Assembly: GCF_945859705.1 (NCBI RefSeq)
Contig: NC_079137.1
Location: forward strand, 59,676,552-59,740,551
Length of the DNA: 64,000 nucleotides
Source: Episyrphus balteatus
Lineage: Eukaryota > Arthropoda > Insecta > Diptera > Syrphidae
Reading direction: 5' to 3'
In this document: piece by piece, positions 12,401 to 25,201 of the stretch
Position numbering within the stretch: position 1 is the first letter of the stretch
How the letters are laid out: each line of letters begins with the position of its first letter
Translations under genes and position numbers: made by a program
The notes under the pieces: model-generated
What the model was told of the DNA's origin: nothing
Database searches by the model: none
What the model saw: only the letters and a program-made list of their open reading frames with translations

Positions 12401-15400
12401 CAAAAAGGCTTACTTTTCACTCCCTGAAGTTCTCATACAATATGCTGACTTTTCAATGAGGACTTTTTACTCCAAAAAGGCTTACTTTTAGTTCCCTGAA
12501 GTTCTCATTCAATATGCTGACTTTTCAATGAGGACTTTTTACTCCAAAAAGGCTTACTTTTCACTCCATAAAGTTCTCATACAATATGCTGACTTTTCAA
12601 TGAGGACTTTTATCTGCCAAAAAGCATACTTTTCACTCCCTGAAGTTCTCATACAATATGCTGACTTTTCAATGATTACTTTTTACTCCAAAAAGGCTTA
12701 CTTTTCACTCCCTGAAGTTCTCATACAATATGTTGACTTTTCAATGAGGACTTTTTACTCCAAAAAGGCTTACTTTTAGTTCCCTGAAGTTCTCATTCAA
12801 TATGCTGACTTTTCAATGAGGACTTTTTACTCCAAAAAGGCTTACTTTTCACTCCCTGAAGTTCTCATACAATATGCTGACTTTTCAATGAGGACTTTTT
12901 ACTCCAAAAAGGCTTACTTTTCACTCCCTGAAGTTCTCATACAATATGCTGACTTTTCAATGAGGACTTTTATCTGCCAAAAAGCATACTTTTCACTCCC
13001 TGAAGTTCTCATTCAATATGCTGACTTTTCAATGAGGACTTTTTACTCCAAAAAGGCTTACTTTTCACTCCCTGAAGTTCTCATACAATATGCTGACTTT
13101 TCAATGAGGACTTTTTACTCCAAAAAGGCTTACTTTTAGTTCCCTGAAGCTCTCATTCAATATGCTGACTTTTCAATGAGGACTTTTTACTCCAAAAAGG
13201 CTTACTTTTCACTCCCTGAAATTCTCATTCAATATGCTGACTTTTCAATGAGGACTTTTTACTCCAAAAAGGCTTACTTTTCACTCCCTGAAGTTCTCAT
13301 ACAATATGCTGACTTTTCAATGAGGACTTTTATCTGCCAAAAAGCATACTTTTCACTCCCTGAAGTTCTCATTCAATATGCTGACTTTTCAATGAGGACT
13401 TTTTACTCCAAAAAGGCTTACTTTTCACTCCCTGAAGTTCTCATACAATATGCTGACTTTTCAATGAGGACTTTTTACTCCAAAAAGGCTTACTTTTCAC
13501 TCCCTGAAGTTCTCATTCAATATGCTGACTTTTCAATGAGGACTTTTATCTGCCAAAAAGCATACTTTTCACTCCCTGAAGTTCTCATTCAATATGCTGA
13601 CTTTTCAATGAGGACTTTTTACTCCAAAAAGGCTTACTTTTCACTCCCTGAAGTTCTCATACAATATGCTGACTTTTCAATGAGGACTTTTTACTCCAAA
13701 AAGGCTTACTTTTCACTCCCTGAAATTCTCATTCAATATGCTGACTTTTCAATGAGGACTTTTTACTCCAAAAAGGCTTACTTTTCACTCCATAAAGTTC
13801 TCATACAATATGCTGACTTTTCAATGAGGACTTTTATCTGCCAAAAAGCATACTTTTCACTCCCTGAAGTTCTCATACAATATGCTGACTTTTCAATGAT
13901 TACTTTTTACTCCAAAAAGGCTTACTTTTCACTCCCTGAAGTTCTCATACAATATGCTGACTTTTCAATGAGGACTTTTTACTCCAAAAAGGCTTACTTT
14001 TAGTTCCCTGAAGTTCTCATTCAATATGCTGACTTTTCAATGAGGACTTTTTACTCCAAAAAGGCTTACTTTTCACTCCCTGAAGTTCTCATACAATATG
14101 CTGACTTTTCAATGAGGACTTTTTACTCCAAAAAGGCTTACTTTTCACTCCCTGAAGTTCTCATACAATATGCTGACTTTTCAATGAGGACTTTTATCTG
14201 CCAAAAAGCATACTTTTCACTCCCTGAAGTTCTCATTCAATATGCTGACTTTTCAATGAGGACTTTTTACTCCAAAAAGGCTTACTTTTCACTCCCTGAA
14301 GTTCTCATACAATATGCTGACTTTTCAATGAGGACTTTTTACTCCAAAAAGGCTTACTTTTAGTTCCCTGAAGCTCTCATTCAATATGCTGACTTTTCAA
14401 TGAGGACTTTTTACTCCAAAAAGGCTTACTTTTCACTCCCTGAAATTCTCATTCAATATGCTGACTTTTCAATGAGGACTTTTTACTCCAAAAAGGCTTA
14501 CTTTTCACTCCCTGAAGTTCTCATACAATATGCTGACTTTTCAATGAGGACTTTTATCTGCCAAAAAGCATACTTTTCACTCCCTGAAGTTCTCATTCAA
14601 TATGCTGACTTTTCAATGAGGACTTTTTACTCCAAAAAGGCTTACTTTTCACTCCCTGAAGTTCTCATACAATATGCTGACTTTTCAATGAGGACTTTTT
14701 ACTCCAAAAAGGCTTACTTTTAGTTCCCTGAAGCTCTCATTCAATATGCTGACTTTTCAATGAGGACTTTTTACTCCAAAAAGGCTTACTTTTCACTCCC
14801 TGAAGTTCTCATACAATATGCTGACTTTTCAATGAGGACTTTTTACTCCGAAAAGGCTTACTTTTCACCCCCTGAAGTTCTCATACAATATGCTGACTTT
14901 TCAATGAGGACTTTTATCTGCCAAAAAGCATACTTTTCCCTCCTTGAAGTTCTCATACAATATGCTGACTTTTCAATGAGGACTTTTTACTCCAAAAAGG
15001 CTTACTTTTCACTCCCTGAAGTTCTCATTCAATATGCTGACTTTTCAATGAGGACTTTTTACTAGAAAAAGGCTTACTTTTCACTCCCTGAAGTTCTCAT
15101 ACAATATGCTGACTTTTCAATGAGGACTTTTTACTCCAAAAAGGCTTACTTTTCACTCCCTGAAGTTCTCATACAATATGCTGACTTTTCAATGAGGACT
15201 TTTTACTCCAAAAAGGCTTACTTTTCACTCCCTGAAGTTCTCATACAATATGCTGACTTTTCAATGAGGACTTTTTACTCCAAAAAGGCTTACTTTTCAC
15301 TCCCTGAAGTTCTCATTCAATATGCTGACTTTTCAATGAGGACTTTTTACTAGAAAAAGGCTTACTTTTCACTCCCTGAAGTTCTCATACAATATGCTGA

Positions 15401-18400
15401 CTTTTCAATGAGGACTTTTTACTCCAAAAAGGCTTTTTTTTCACTCCCTGAAGTTCTCATACAATATGCTGACTTTTCAATGAGGACTTTTTACTCCAAA
15501 AAGGCTTACTTTTCACTCCCTGAAGTTCTCATTCAATATGCTGACTTTTCAATGAGGACTTTTTACTCCGAAAAGGCTTACTTTTCACTCCCTGAAGTTC
15601 TCATACAATATGCTGACTTTTCAATGAGGACTTTTTACTCCAAAAAGGCTTACTTTTCACTCCCTGAAGTTCTCATACAATATGCTGACTTTTCAATGAG
15701 GACTTTTATCTGCCAAAAAGCATACTTTTCCCTCCTTGAAGTTCTCATACAATATGCTGACTTTTCAATGAGGACTTTTTACTCCAAAAAGGCTTACTTT
15801 TCACTCCCTGAAGTTCTCATTCAATATGCTGACTTTTCAATGAGGACTTTTTACTAGAAAAAGGCTTACTTTTCACTCCCTGAAGTTCTCATACAATATG
15901 CTGACTTTTCAATGAGGACTTTTTACTCCAAAAAGGCTTACTTTTCACTCCCTGAAGTTCTCATACAATATGCTGACTTTTCAATGAGGACTTTTTACTC
16001 CAAAAAGGCTTACTTTTCACTCCCTGAAGTTCTCATACAATATGCTGACTTTTCAATGAGGACTTTTTACTCCAAAAAGGCTTACTTTTCACTCCCTGAA
16101 GTTCTCATTCAATATGCTGACTTTTCAATGAGGACTTTTTACTAGAAAAAGGCTTACTTTTCACTCCCTGAAGTTCTCATACAATATGCTGACTTTTCAA
16201 TGAGGACTTTTTACTCCAAAAAGGCTTACTTTTCACTCCCTGAAGTTCTCATACAATATGCTGACTTTTCAATGAGGACTTTTTACTCTAAAAAGGCTTA
16301 CTTTTCCCTCCTTGAAGTTCTCATTCATTATGCTGACTTTTCAATGAGAACTTTTTACTCCAAAAAGGCTTACTTTTCACTCCCTGAAGTTCTCATACAA
16401 TATGCTGACTTTTCAATGAGGACTTTTTACTAGAAAAAGGCTTACTTTTCACTCCCTGAAGTTCTCATACAATATGCTGACTTTTCAATGAGGACTTTTA
16501 TCTGCCAAAAAGCATCCTTTTCCCTCCTTGAAGTTCTCATACAATATGCTGACTTTTCAATGAGGACTTTTTACTCCAAAAAGGCTTTTTTTTCACTCCC
16601 TGAAGTTCTCATACAATATGCTGACTTTTCAATGAGGACTTTTATCTGCCAAAAAGCATCCTTTTCCCTCCTTGAAGTTCTCATACAATATGCTGACTTT
16701 TCAATGAGGACTTTTTACTCCAAAAAGGCTTTTTTTTCACTCCCTGAAGTTCTCATACAATATGCTGACTTTTCAATGAGGACTTTTTACTAGAAAAAGG
16801 CTTACTTTTCACTCCCTGAAGTTCTCATACAATATGCTGACTTTTCAATGAGGACTTTTATCTGCCAAAAAGCATCCTTTTCCCTCCTTGAAGTTCTCAT
16901 ACAATATGCTGACTTTTCAATGAGGACTTTTTACTCCAAAAAGGCTTTTTTTTCACTCCCTGAAGTTCTCATACAATATGCTGACTTTTCAATGAGGACT
17001 TTTATCTGCCAAAAAGCATCCTTTTCCCTCCTTGAAGTTCTCATACAATATGCTGACTTTTCAATGAGGACTTTTTACTCCAAAAAGGCTTTTTTTTCAC
17101 TCCCTGAAGTTCTCATACAATATGCTGACTTTTCAATGAGGACTTTTATCTGCCAAAAAGCATACTTTTCCCTCCTTGAAGTTCTCATACAATATGCTGA
17201 CTTTTCAATGAGGACTTTTTACTCCAAAAAGGCTTTTTTTTCACTCCCTGAAGTTCTCATACAATATGCTGACTTTTCAATGAGGACTTTTTACTCCAAA
17301 AAGGCTTTTTTTTTCACTCCCTGAAGTTCTCATACAATATGCTGACTTTTCAATGAGGACTTTTTACTAGAAAAAGGCTTACTTTTCACTCCCTGAAGTT
17401 CTCATACAATATGCTGACTTTTCAATGAGGACTTTTATCTGCCAAAAAGCATCCTTTTCCCTCCTTGAAGTTCTCATACAATATGCTGACTTTTCAATGA
17501 GGACTTTTTACTCCAAAAAGGCTTTTTTTTCACTCCCTGAAGTTCTCATACAATATGCTGACTTTTCAATGAGGACTTTTATCTGCCAAAAAGCATCCTT
17601 TTCCCTCCTTGAAGTTCTCATACAATATGCTGACTTTTCAATGAGGACTTTTTACTCCAAAAAGGCTTTTTTTTCACTCCCTGAAGTTCTCATACAATAT
17701 GCTGACTTTTCAATGAGGACTTTTATCTGCCAAAAAGCATACTTTTCCCTCCTTGAAGTTCTCATACAATATGCTGACTTTTCAATGAGGACTTTTTACT
17801 CCAAAAAGGCTTACTTTTCATTCCCTGAAGTTCTCATACAATATGCTGACTTTTCAATGAGGACTTTTTACTCTAAAAAGGCTTACTTTTCCCTCCTTGA
17901 AGTTCTCATTCATTATGCTGACTTTTCAATGAGAACTTTTTACTCCAAAAAGGCTTACTTTTCACTCCCTGAAGTTCTCATACAATATGCTGACTTTTCA
18001 ATGAGGACTTTTTACTCCAAAAAGGCTTACTTTTCACTCCCTGAAGTTCCCATTCAATATGCTGACTTTTCAATGAGGACTTTTTACTCCAAAAGGCTTA
18101 CTTTTCACTGCCTGAAGTTCTCATTCACTTTTTACTCCATTACTTTTCTCATTTACTTTTCACTCCCTGAAGTTCTCATTCAATATGCTGACTTTTCAAT
18201 GAGGACTTTTTACTCCAAAAAGGCTTATTTTTCACTCCCTGAAGTTCTCATTCAATATGCTGACTTTTCAATGAGGACTTTTTACTCCGAAAAGGCTTAC
18301 TTTTCACTCCCTGAAGTTCTCATACAATATGCTGACTTTTCAATGAGGACTTTTTACTCCAAAAAGGCTTACTTTTCACTCCCTGAAGTTCTCATTCAAT

Positions 18401-19996
18401 ATGCTGTCTTTTCAATGAGGACTTTTTACTCCAAAAAGGCTTACTTTTCACTCCCTGAAGTTCTCATACAATATGCTGACTTTTCAATGAGGACTTTTAT
18501 CTGCCAAAAAGCATACTTTTCACTCCCTGAAGTTCTCATTCAATATGCTGACTTTTCAATGAGGACTTTTTACTCCAAAAAGGCTTACTTTTCACTCCCT
18601 GAAGTTCTCATTCAATATGCTGACTTTTCAATGAGGACTTTTTACTCCAAAAAGGCTTACTTTTCACTCCCTGAAGTTCTCATTCAATATGCTGACTTTT
18701 CAATGAGGACTTTTTACTCCAAAAAGGCTTACTTTTCACTCCCTGAAGTTCTCATTCAATATGCTGACTTTTCAATGAGGACTTTTTACTCCAAAAAGGC
18801 TTACTTTTCACTACCTGAAGTTCTCATACAATATGCTGACTTTTCAATGAGGACTTTTTACTCCAAAAAGGCTTACTTTCCACTCCCTGAAGTTCTCATA
18901 CAATATGCTGACTTTTCAATGAGGACTTTTATCTGCCAAAAAGCATACTTTTCACTCCCTGAAGTTCTCATACAATATGCTGACTTTTCAATGAGGACTT
19001 TTTACTCCAAAAAGGCTTACTTTTCACTCCCTGAAGTTCTCATTCAATATGCTGACTTTTCAATGAGGACTTTTTACTCCAAAAAGGCTTACTTTTCACT
19101 CCCTGAAGTTCTCATACAATATGCTGACTTTTCAATGAGGACTTTTTACTCCAAAAAGGCTTACTTTTCACTCCCTGAAGTTCTCATTCAATATGCTGAC
19201 TTTTCAATGAGGACTTTTTACTCCAAAAAGGCTTACTTTTCACTCCCTGAAGTTCTCATTCAATATGCTGACTTTTCAATGAGGACTTTTTACTCCAAAA
19301 AGGCTTACTTTTCACTCCCTGAAGTTCTCATTCAATATGCTGACTTTTCAATGAGGACTTTTTACTCCAAAAAGGCTTACTTTTCACTCCCTGAAGTTCT
19401 CATTCAATATGCTGACTTTTCAATGAGGACTTTTTACTCCGAAAAGGCTTACTTTTCACCCCCTGAAGTTCTCATACAATATGCTGACTTTTCAATGAGG
19501 ACTTTTATCTGCCAAAAAGCATACTTTTCACTCCCTGAAGTTCTCATTCAATATGCTGACTTTTCAATGAGGACTTTTATCTGCCAAAAAGCATACTTTT
19601 CACTCCCTGAAGTTCTCATTCAATATGCTGACTTTTCAATGAGGACTTTTTACTCCAAAAAGGCTTACTTTTCACTCTCTGAAGTTCTCATTCAATATGC
19701 TGACTTTTCAATGCGGACTTTTTACTCCAAAAAGGCTTACTTTTCACTCCCTGAAGTTCTCATTCAATATGCTGACTTTTCAATGAGGATTTTTTACTAA
19801 AAAATGGCTTACTTTTCACTCCCTGAAGTTCTCATTCAATATGCTGACTTTTCAATGCGGACTTTTTACTCCAAAAAGGCTTACTTTTCACTCCCTGAAG
19901 TTCTCATACAATATGCTGACTTTTCAATGAGGACTTTTTACTCCAAAAAGGCTTACTTTTCACTCTCTGAAGTTCTCATACAATATCCTGACTTTT
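6444..19996. repeat. 13.5 kb tandem array of a 72-bp satellite, open in one frame
   Basis: About 188 head-to-tail units of 72 bp. In the plus-strand open frame each unit reads MRTFYSKKAYF then SLPEVLIQYADFS. Because 72 is divisible by three, the frame stays open for very long runs: 6480-12203 is 1907 codons, and a +1 slip near 17311 resets it to 17425-19800. The other five frames contain stops in the consensus. Two unit classes exist (YSKK and ICQK versions), plus minor variants (HK for PE, SML for FSM, Y for S). Two nonsense variants appear repeatedly at multiples of 72 bp: TTTTAG near 12200, 12488, 12776, 13136, 14000, 14360 and 14720, and TACTAG near 15064, 15352, 15856, 16144, 16432, 16792 and 17368. 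These mark higher-order blocks of 288-360 bp. Units near 18090-18160 are scrambled. There are no spacers, so it is not CRISPR. Translation is unproven. Confidence 0.95.
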
Positions 19997-20350
19997 CGTA
20001 CTCAAAAACTTATACAAGTCAACAAAATCATAAAATTGTATAAAAATAGAAGAATTTATTTAAGTAACATTATTATCTTTTTACAATTTTCGCAATCATT
20101 CTTCCCTATTTTTGTTTTTTTTTTTTATATAAAATCGGAAACATTTTTTTTTTTTTTTGTCAAACTTTTCTTAAAAATAATAAACAAAAAGTTCCGATCA
20201 TTATAATGTTATTATTATTTTTGTTCTTCGTTATAATCTCATCTAAAAAAGGATCAATTTTTTTATTTCAATTAAGTACTGCTACTATCTTTCTTCTGAT
20301 ATTAATATGATTTTTTTCTAATATTAGATTGCTTTAAAAACTTACTACTA
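19997..20350 (-). other. 3' untranslated region and downstream flank of SLC26 copy A
   Basis: This AT-rich stretch follows the copy A stop codon on the minus strand. An AATAAA signal (plus-strand TTTATT) lies at about 20055-20060. Parts align with the region after copy B: ATTTCAATTAAGTACT near 20266 and CTTCAATTAAGTACT near 32129, and ATAAAATTGTATAAAAAT near 20030 and 31886. The duplicated unit therefore included the 3' UTR. Recognisable homology stops close to the edge of the satellite array. Confidence 0.55.
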
Positions 20351-23212
20351 TTATGCATTACGACATGCATTTCCATATGCAACAGCATCATTCAATGTGG
20401 CAAATACTTCAAAAGGACCCTCACCCAGAGCCATACTGCGAACAATTGTATCATTTACACGATCCATTGGACTAGCAATAAATATCCTCACTCCAAGTAG
20501 AGCCATTTCTTTCTTAATTTCACTTAAAGTCCTGCAACCAGCCATATCAATATGGGCAAGACATGAAAAGTCCAAAATTAGCACCCGGAATGAATTGAGC
20601 ATATGACTTTTACCACCATTTGACTCCATGGCTATCAAAGAAGCACGACGAAGTTTCTGACAATCAACATTGATAGCTTCGTACATAGATTTCCTGTAGA
20701 AATTTCTTGTTGCAAAATTTAATGACCCAGTGTAGCGGAAAATTTTTGTTTCAGGAATTTCTACTGCCTTAGTATGTTGACCAATATCAACGTAAACACC
20801 ATCAATGTCGGGAATTGTTCCAAGAAGTGAATTGTACGGTTTAAAGTCTTTAATATAAAGAGTTACCAGAGATAAACAAATTCCAACGAGGAGTCTAAGA
20901 AGAGAAGAAATGTTAAAATGTTAAAAAGTTAAAATGTTAAAATGTTAAAATGTTAAAATGTTAAAATGTTAAAATGTTAAAATGTTAAAATGTTAAAATG
21001 TTAAAATGTTAAAATGTTAAAATGTTAAAATGTTAAAATGTTAAAATGTTAAAATGTTAAAATGTTAAAATGTTAAAATGTTAAAATGTTAAAATGTTAA
21101 AATGTTAAAATGTTAAAATGTTAAAATGTTAAAATGTTAAAATGTTAAAATGTTAAAATGTTAAAATGTTAAAATGTTAAAATGTTAAAATGTTAAAATG
21201 TTAAAATGTTAAAATGTTAAAATGTTAAAATGTTAAAATGTTAAAATGTTAAAATGTTAAAATGTTAAAATGTTAAAATGTTAAAATGTTAAAATGTTAA
21301 AATGTTAAAATGTTAAAATGTTAAAATGTTAAAATGTTAAAATGTTAAAATGTTAAAATGTTAAAATGTTAAAATGTTAAAATGTTAGAATGTTAAAATG
21401 TTAAAATGTTAAAATATTAAAATGTTTAAATGTTAAAATATTAAAATGTTAAAATGTTTGTTAAAATTGGATCTTTGATGCCTACTCACCCAATATCAAT
21501 ATCAACAAAAACGACAAAAAAGAACGTAAAAATCCACGTTAGAACTTCCAACTTCCCTTGTTGAGAGAAACTTTTTAATTCCCGTGCTTGCATGAACATA
21601 GGCTTCAAAGCGACTAGAATTACTCCAGACAAAACGCACTAAAATCAAACAACAATACAAAAAATATTTCGCTTTAAAAAAAAAAATTACTTTTACTTAC
21701 TTTTGGTAAAGTACTAAAAAACGGTCCAATCCAAAGAATTGTTGCCAGTATAAGCAAAGACGATACAAACGATGCAATCTGCGTTTTACCACCTGTTTGT
21801 TCTTGTACAACAGAACGTGACAATGAACAAGCCATTGGAATGCATGAAAAACATCCGCCAACAAAATTTCCCACACTCATTGCAAAAAGTTCCTGATTAG
21901 GTCTAACATCGTATGAATGCTTCTTGGCAAATGTTAATCCCATTGACATAACAATAGAATAACTAACAACAGCTATGGCTATTGAATCAACAGCTACAAT
22001 TGGCAACAGTTCCAAAGGTGGGAACTTAAAAGACGGAAGGCCTGTAGGAATATCACCAACCAAGTTTACACCATAGTTGCCATTAAGGTCTATATACCTT
22101 GATAACAGGGTTCCACCAACTACAGCTATCAACTCTGCAGGGATGGGAAATCGCGATCTTTTAGACACCCAAGGTTTTACAAACTCATTCATTATAAGCA
22201 TGAAGACAATGATACCGCCACAAATTGTCATGGATGATAAATTAGCAAATGGGAACGACTTTCCCAGATCGATGAAGGTGTAAACGATCTTGAAAGCACC
22301 TTTGTGTCGAGGAACTGATACTCCGAGGACATCTTTTAACTGACTTGTCATTACATGAACTGCAGCAGCTGTTGTAAAGCCATTTACCAAAGGATCACTT
22401 AGCAGAGAAGATAGGGTGCCCAATCGCATTAGTGCCATTAGAAACTATTAAAGAAATTTTAAGGTTAGAAATTTTCTTATCATCGTCTGATAAAAAAAAC
22501 TTACATGAACAACTCCTGTCATTATAGCAGTTGCTGTTGCAACTTCTAACGGCGTATATCCTTCTTCTCCAGGCTTCAAATCTTCTGTCGAATATGTTTG
22601 CACTACTTTGAATGTCATAATACTCATAACAGCAAACGTTCCTATCGAAATATGTTTCGATGTACCGAGAAATAAGTAGACTAATACTGGAAATACTGCC
22701 ATATACAATCCATTGCTAGGAGTCACACCGGCTAAGATACCATAGCCCATTCCGTGTGGTATATTCATTATGGCTACTGTGAATCCAGAAATAATATCTC
22801 CAAGAAGATTTTTTTGAACGGAATATTTCGGTAGCCATCGGAATATGGGAAAAATTCCTGTGAAAGTGTTGAGGAAATTCCAAGAAGTCCAAGATTTATT
22901 AAGTCCATATAGCAAACTTTTGTCACGCCCGGTATAACGTGATTGTTTGATAACAGTCTCTTGATCAACAACATCTCGATGTATATTCACTTCGGGTGGA
23001 CCTTTTGGTTTGTGATCAAGGAAGCTTTTTTTGAAAGGTTCGCTTCTTAAAAGAGAGGTGAAAACATAAATTATTTTAAATGGAACTTATTGCTTTTATA
23101 GTTTGTACTTTGCCTACTCTGTGTTTAAGTGTTGTTTTTCCACGGTATTCATCTCCAATAGGAGGGTATTGGTTTTATGGTTATTTTTGTTGTTATATTG
23201 GGATGAACGTTT
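20351..23212 (-). CDS. SLC26/SulP-family anion transporter, copy A (5' end not found)
   Basis: A multi-pass membrane anion exchanger or channel of the SLC26 family (sulfate, chloride, bicarbonate or oxalate; the substrate cannot be read from sequence). Coding exons in order are 23118-23212, 22505-23045, 21701-22444, 21490-21638 and 20351-20894, separated by introns of 72, 60, 62 and 595 bp. Phases join cleanly to about 690 codons. The transporter core shows WLPKYS, the family signature GLYMAVFPVLVYLFLGTSKH, and TM10-type SLSRSVVQEQTGG followed by LWIGPFFSTLPK. The last exon is a cytoplasmic STAS domain with LILDFSCLAHIDMAGCRT, and the protein ends NACRNA-stop. The best family match is the prestin/SLC26A5-A6-like insect group, from memory. 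The first exon listed opens in phase 0 after an acceptor, so the true start is upstream and unseen; an internal Met (MNTVEK) is possible. It is 50 codons shorter there than copy B. The donor of that exon is the weak GTAGGC. Confidence 0.93.
20909..21458. repeat. 8-bp microsatellite (TTAAAATG)n, about 68 copies
   Basis: Almost perfect repeats of TTAAAATG fill most of the last intron of SLC26 copy A (20895-21489). Variation is confined to the two edges (TTAAAAAG near 20921; TTAGAATG, TTAAAATA and GTTTAAATG after 21380), the usual sign of recent slippage expansion. Read in the gene's direction it is (CATTTTAA)n. The intron of copy B at the same position has no such repeat. Confidence 0.97.
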
Positions 23213-24005
23213 CTGCAAAGCATAAAACAAATTCTTAAAAAAGAACTTTATTTTTTTATTTTTTGATAATAGCTCAAGAGGTTTAAGTCAAATCTCATTC
23301 AACTTGATCAGTAAAAATTATACACGTTGTACTATAATAAACAGTTATGAGCTATATTTTAATTTCACGCATGTTTCATTTATGCAAATATTTTCAAAAG
23401 TGCTAAGTGAAAAATTTGAAACAAATTACGAAATCATGATATTATATAACTAGAGGATTTAAAATAAATAAAATTACTTTTTGAAGTGAAAACTTCTTTA
23501 GTATCGTAGTGATTTGAAAAAAGATGAAACGAAAACGCGACACGAACATTCAACTTGTTATAACTTTTTTTTTTAATAGATAGATGAATGAAATTTGTAC
23601 TGTAGATAGGTAATTAAATAAACCATAAATGTACAAAATTTTCATTAATTTCATATTCAAAATTCTGATATAACTGTGAAAAGATGTTCTTTTTCTACAC
23701 GCGTTATATCTTTTGATCTAGTGCACATACAAATTTAATTTAACTTTAATACGCATGCTGATAACATAACCTTTCATTGGATATATCACAATTACTGTAC
23801 AAGCTCTAAAAGTTACACAATCTTAAATTGAAAAACTTGAAAAATACCTCAAAACACGTGTGGAGATCTTTTGACGATGACCAGTGTAGGAAGTACCGTA
23901 ATCTCAGCTTGAAATTTCGACATAGTTGGCTTTAAAAAATTCTTATTTTTTGTCTAGGCATGGTAGAAATATGATACGTCATGTAATCATTTTTATCAAA
24001 AAAAA

Positions 24006-24219
24006 ACAAAACCGACTAAAACTGGGTTTTATGGTTTTTCTAATAGTTCCCATGGCCAGAACTGAACGAAATTGAAATGGGGCCACATGGCACCCACTAG
24101 CTTTTCAATACAAAAAGAATTATGATTGGTTCACTCAGTCCAAAGTTATGAGGTAACAAAAAAAAAAAAAAAATACAGTCGAATTGAATACCTCCTCCTT
24201 TTTGGAAGTCAGTAATAAA
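24006..24219. mobile_element. Second copy of the AACCGACTTC-ended element
   Basis: Shares with 4366-4597 the blocks TGGGTTTTATGGTTTTTCT, CAGAACTGAACGAAATTGAA, GGTTCACTCAGTCCAAAG and CCTCCTCCTTTTT in the same order and orientation. Its ends are more decayed (AACCGACTAAAA, GGAAGTCAGTAA), so it is older. Homology also covers the preceding ATTTTTATCAAAAAA. Confidence 0.6.
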
Positions 24220-25201
24220 AGGTGAAATAACCTTTCAGATGATATAAAATTTACTATAGGTTGTATCATTTAAAAAAATATACTTAATGGTGTTAAAAGA
24301 GAAAAAAGATTGATTTTTTTGCTTTTTAGATGAAAAGTGATTTGGTTTGAAAAAAATAAGCTCTTTTTGTAGATGTTGTATAGACATAGACGGTATAAAT
24401 ATTTTGAGCTGAAACAATAAGCTTTCAGATGGTATAAAACTAATATAGGTTGTCATATAAAAAACATGTACATATTTAAAGGAGATAGAATAAAAATAGG
24501 TAGATTTTTTCTTTTTTTTTGCAAGAAAATTTTTTTTTTTTAAGGTTTCACTTCTTCCACGTGTGAATTGCACAAATGACTTTTTTTTTAAGAACAGAAA
24601 TCTAAATCGATACAGATAAAACAAATTTAATCTGTTTATGTTTATTAACAATTGTTAAAAGATTTGTTAATGGAAAAATTGTTAGAAAAGAACAAACACA
24701 AACCTTAAAAGTTTATCTTTCTCCAAATTTTGCCGCATACGACTTTCTTACCTATCATGTTAAAAGATAAAAGAACTTCTTCGTATTCTTAATGTCTTTA
24801 AATGAAAGTGTATTTTTCTCTTTTTGTTGAATTTTGTACAATATTTTATTTTTAGAACTTTAATTTAACTCTTGCTTCAGCATTCAGGTGTCAGTTCTTC
24901 TGTTCAATATGGACATTTATTACTCAAGATGTAGCCCGATTGCTATACATTCTTCGATAAATAAACTACTAAGAGCTTTAAAAGTTAGTATTTCGAACAC
25001 GTATCCATTTTTTTTAAATGTGATTTCCGAGATCGGGATGTGTAACATCACACGAACAAAATTAATTCTTTTCAGTGTTCATTTTGGCTGTGCGTGTGAA
25101 TATGTTATCAACACTGAGAAAAATCATAGGAATTGAGGTGGTCATCATCTTATTTTAAGGTGCCCTTTTTTTCTACGTGAAGGAACGCTTTAGGGCTCTA
25201 A

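Noticed and set aside
6444..19996. CRISPR array
   Set aside because: Units are contiguous 72-bp repeats without unique spacers, in a eukaryotic context with no cas genes.
24235..24651. 138-codon minus-strand frame as a gene
   Set aside because: It is made largely of Lys, Phe and Ile from A/T runs, with no motif.
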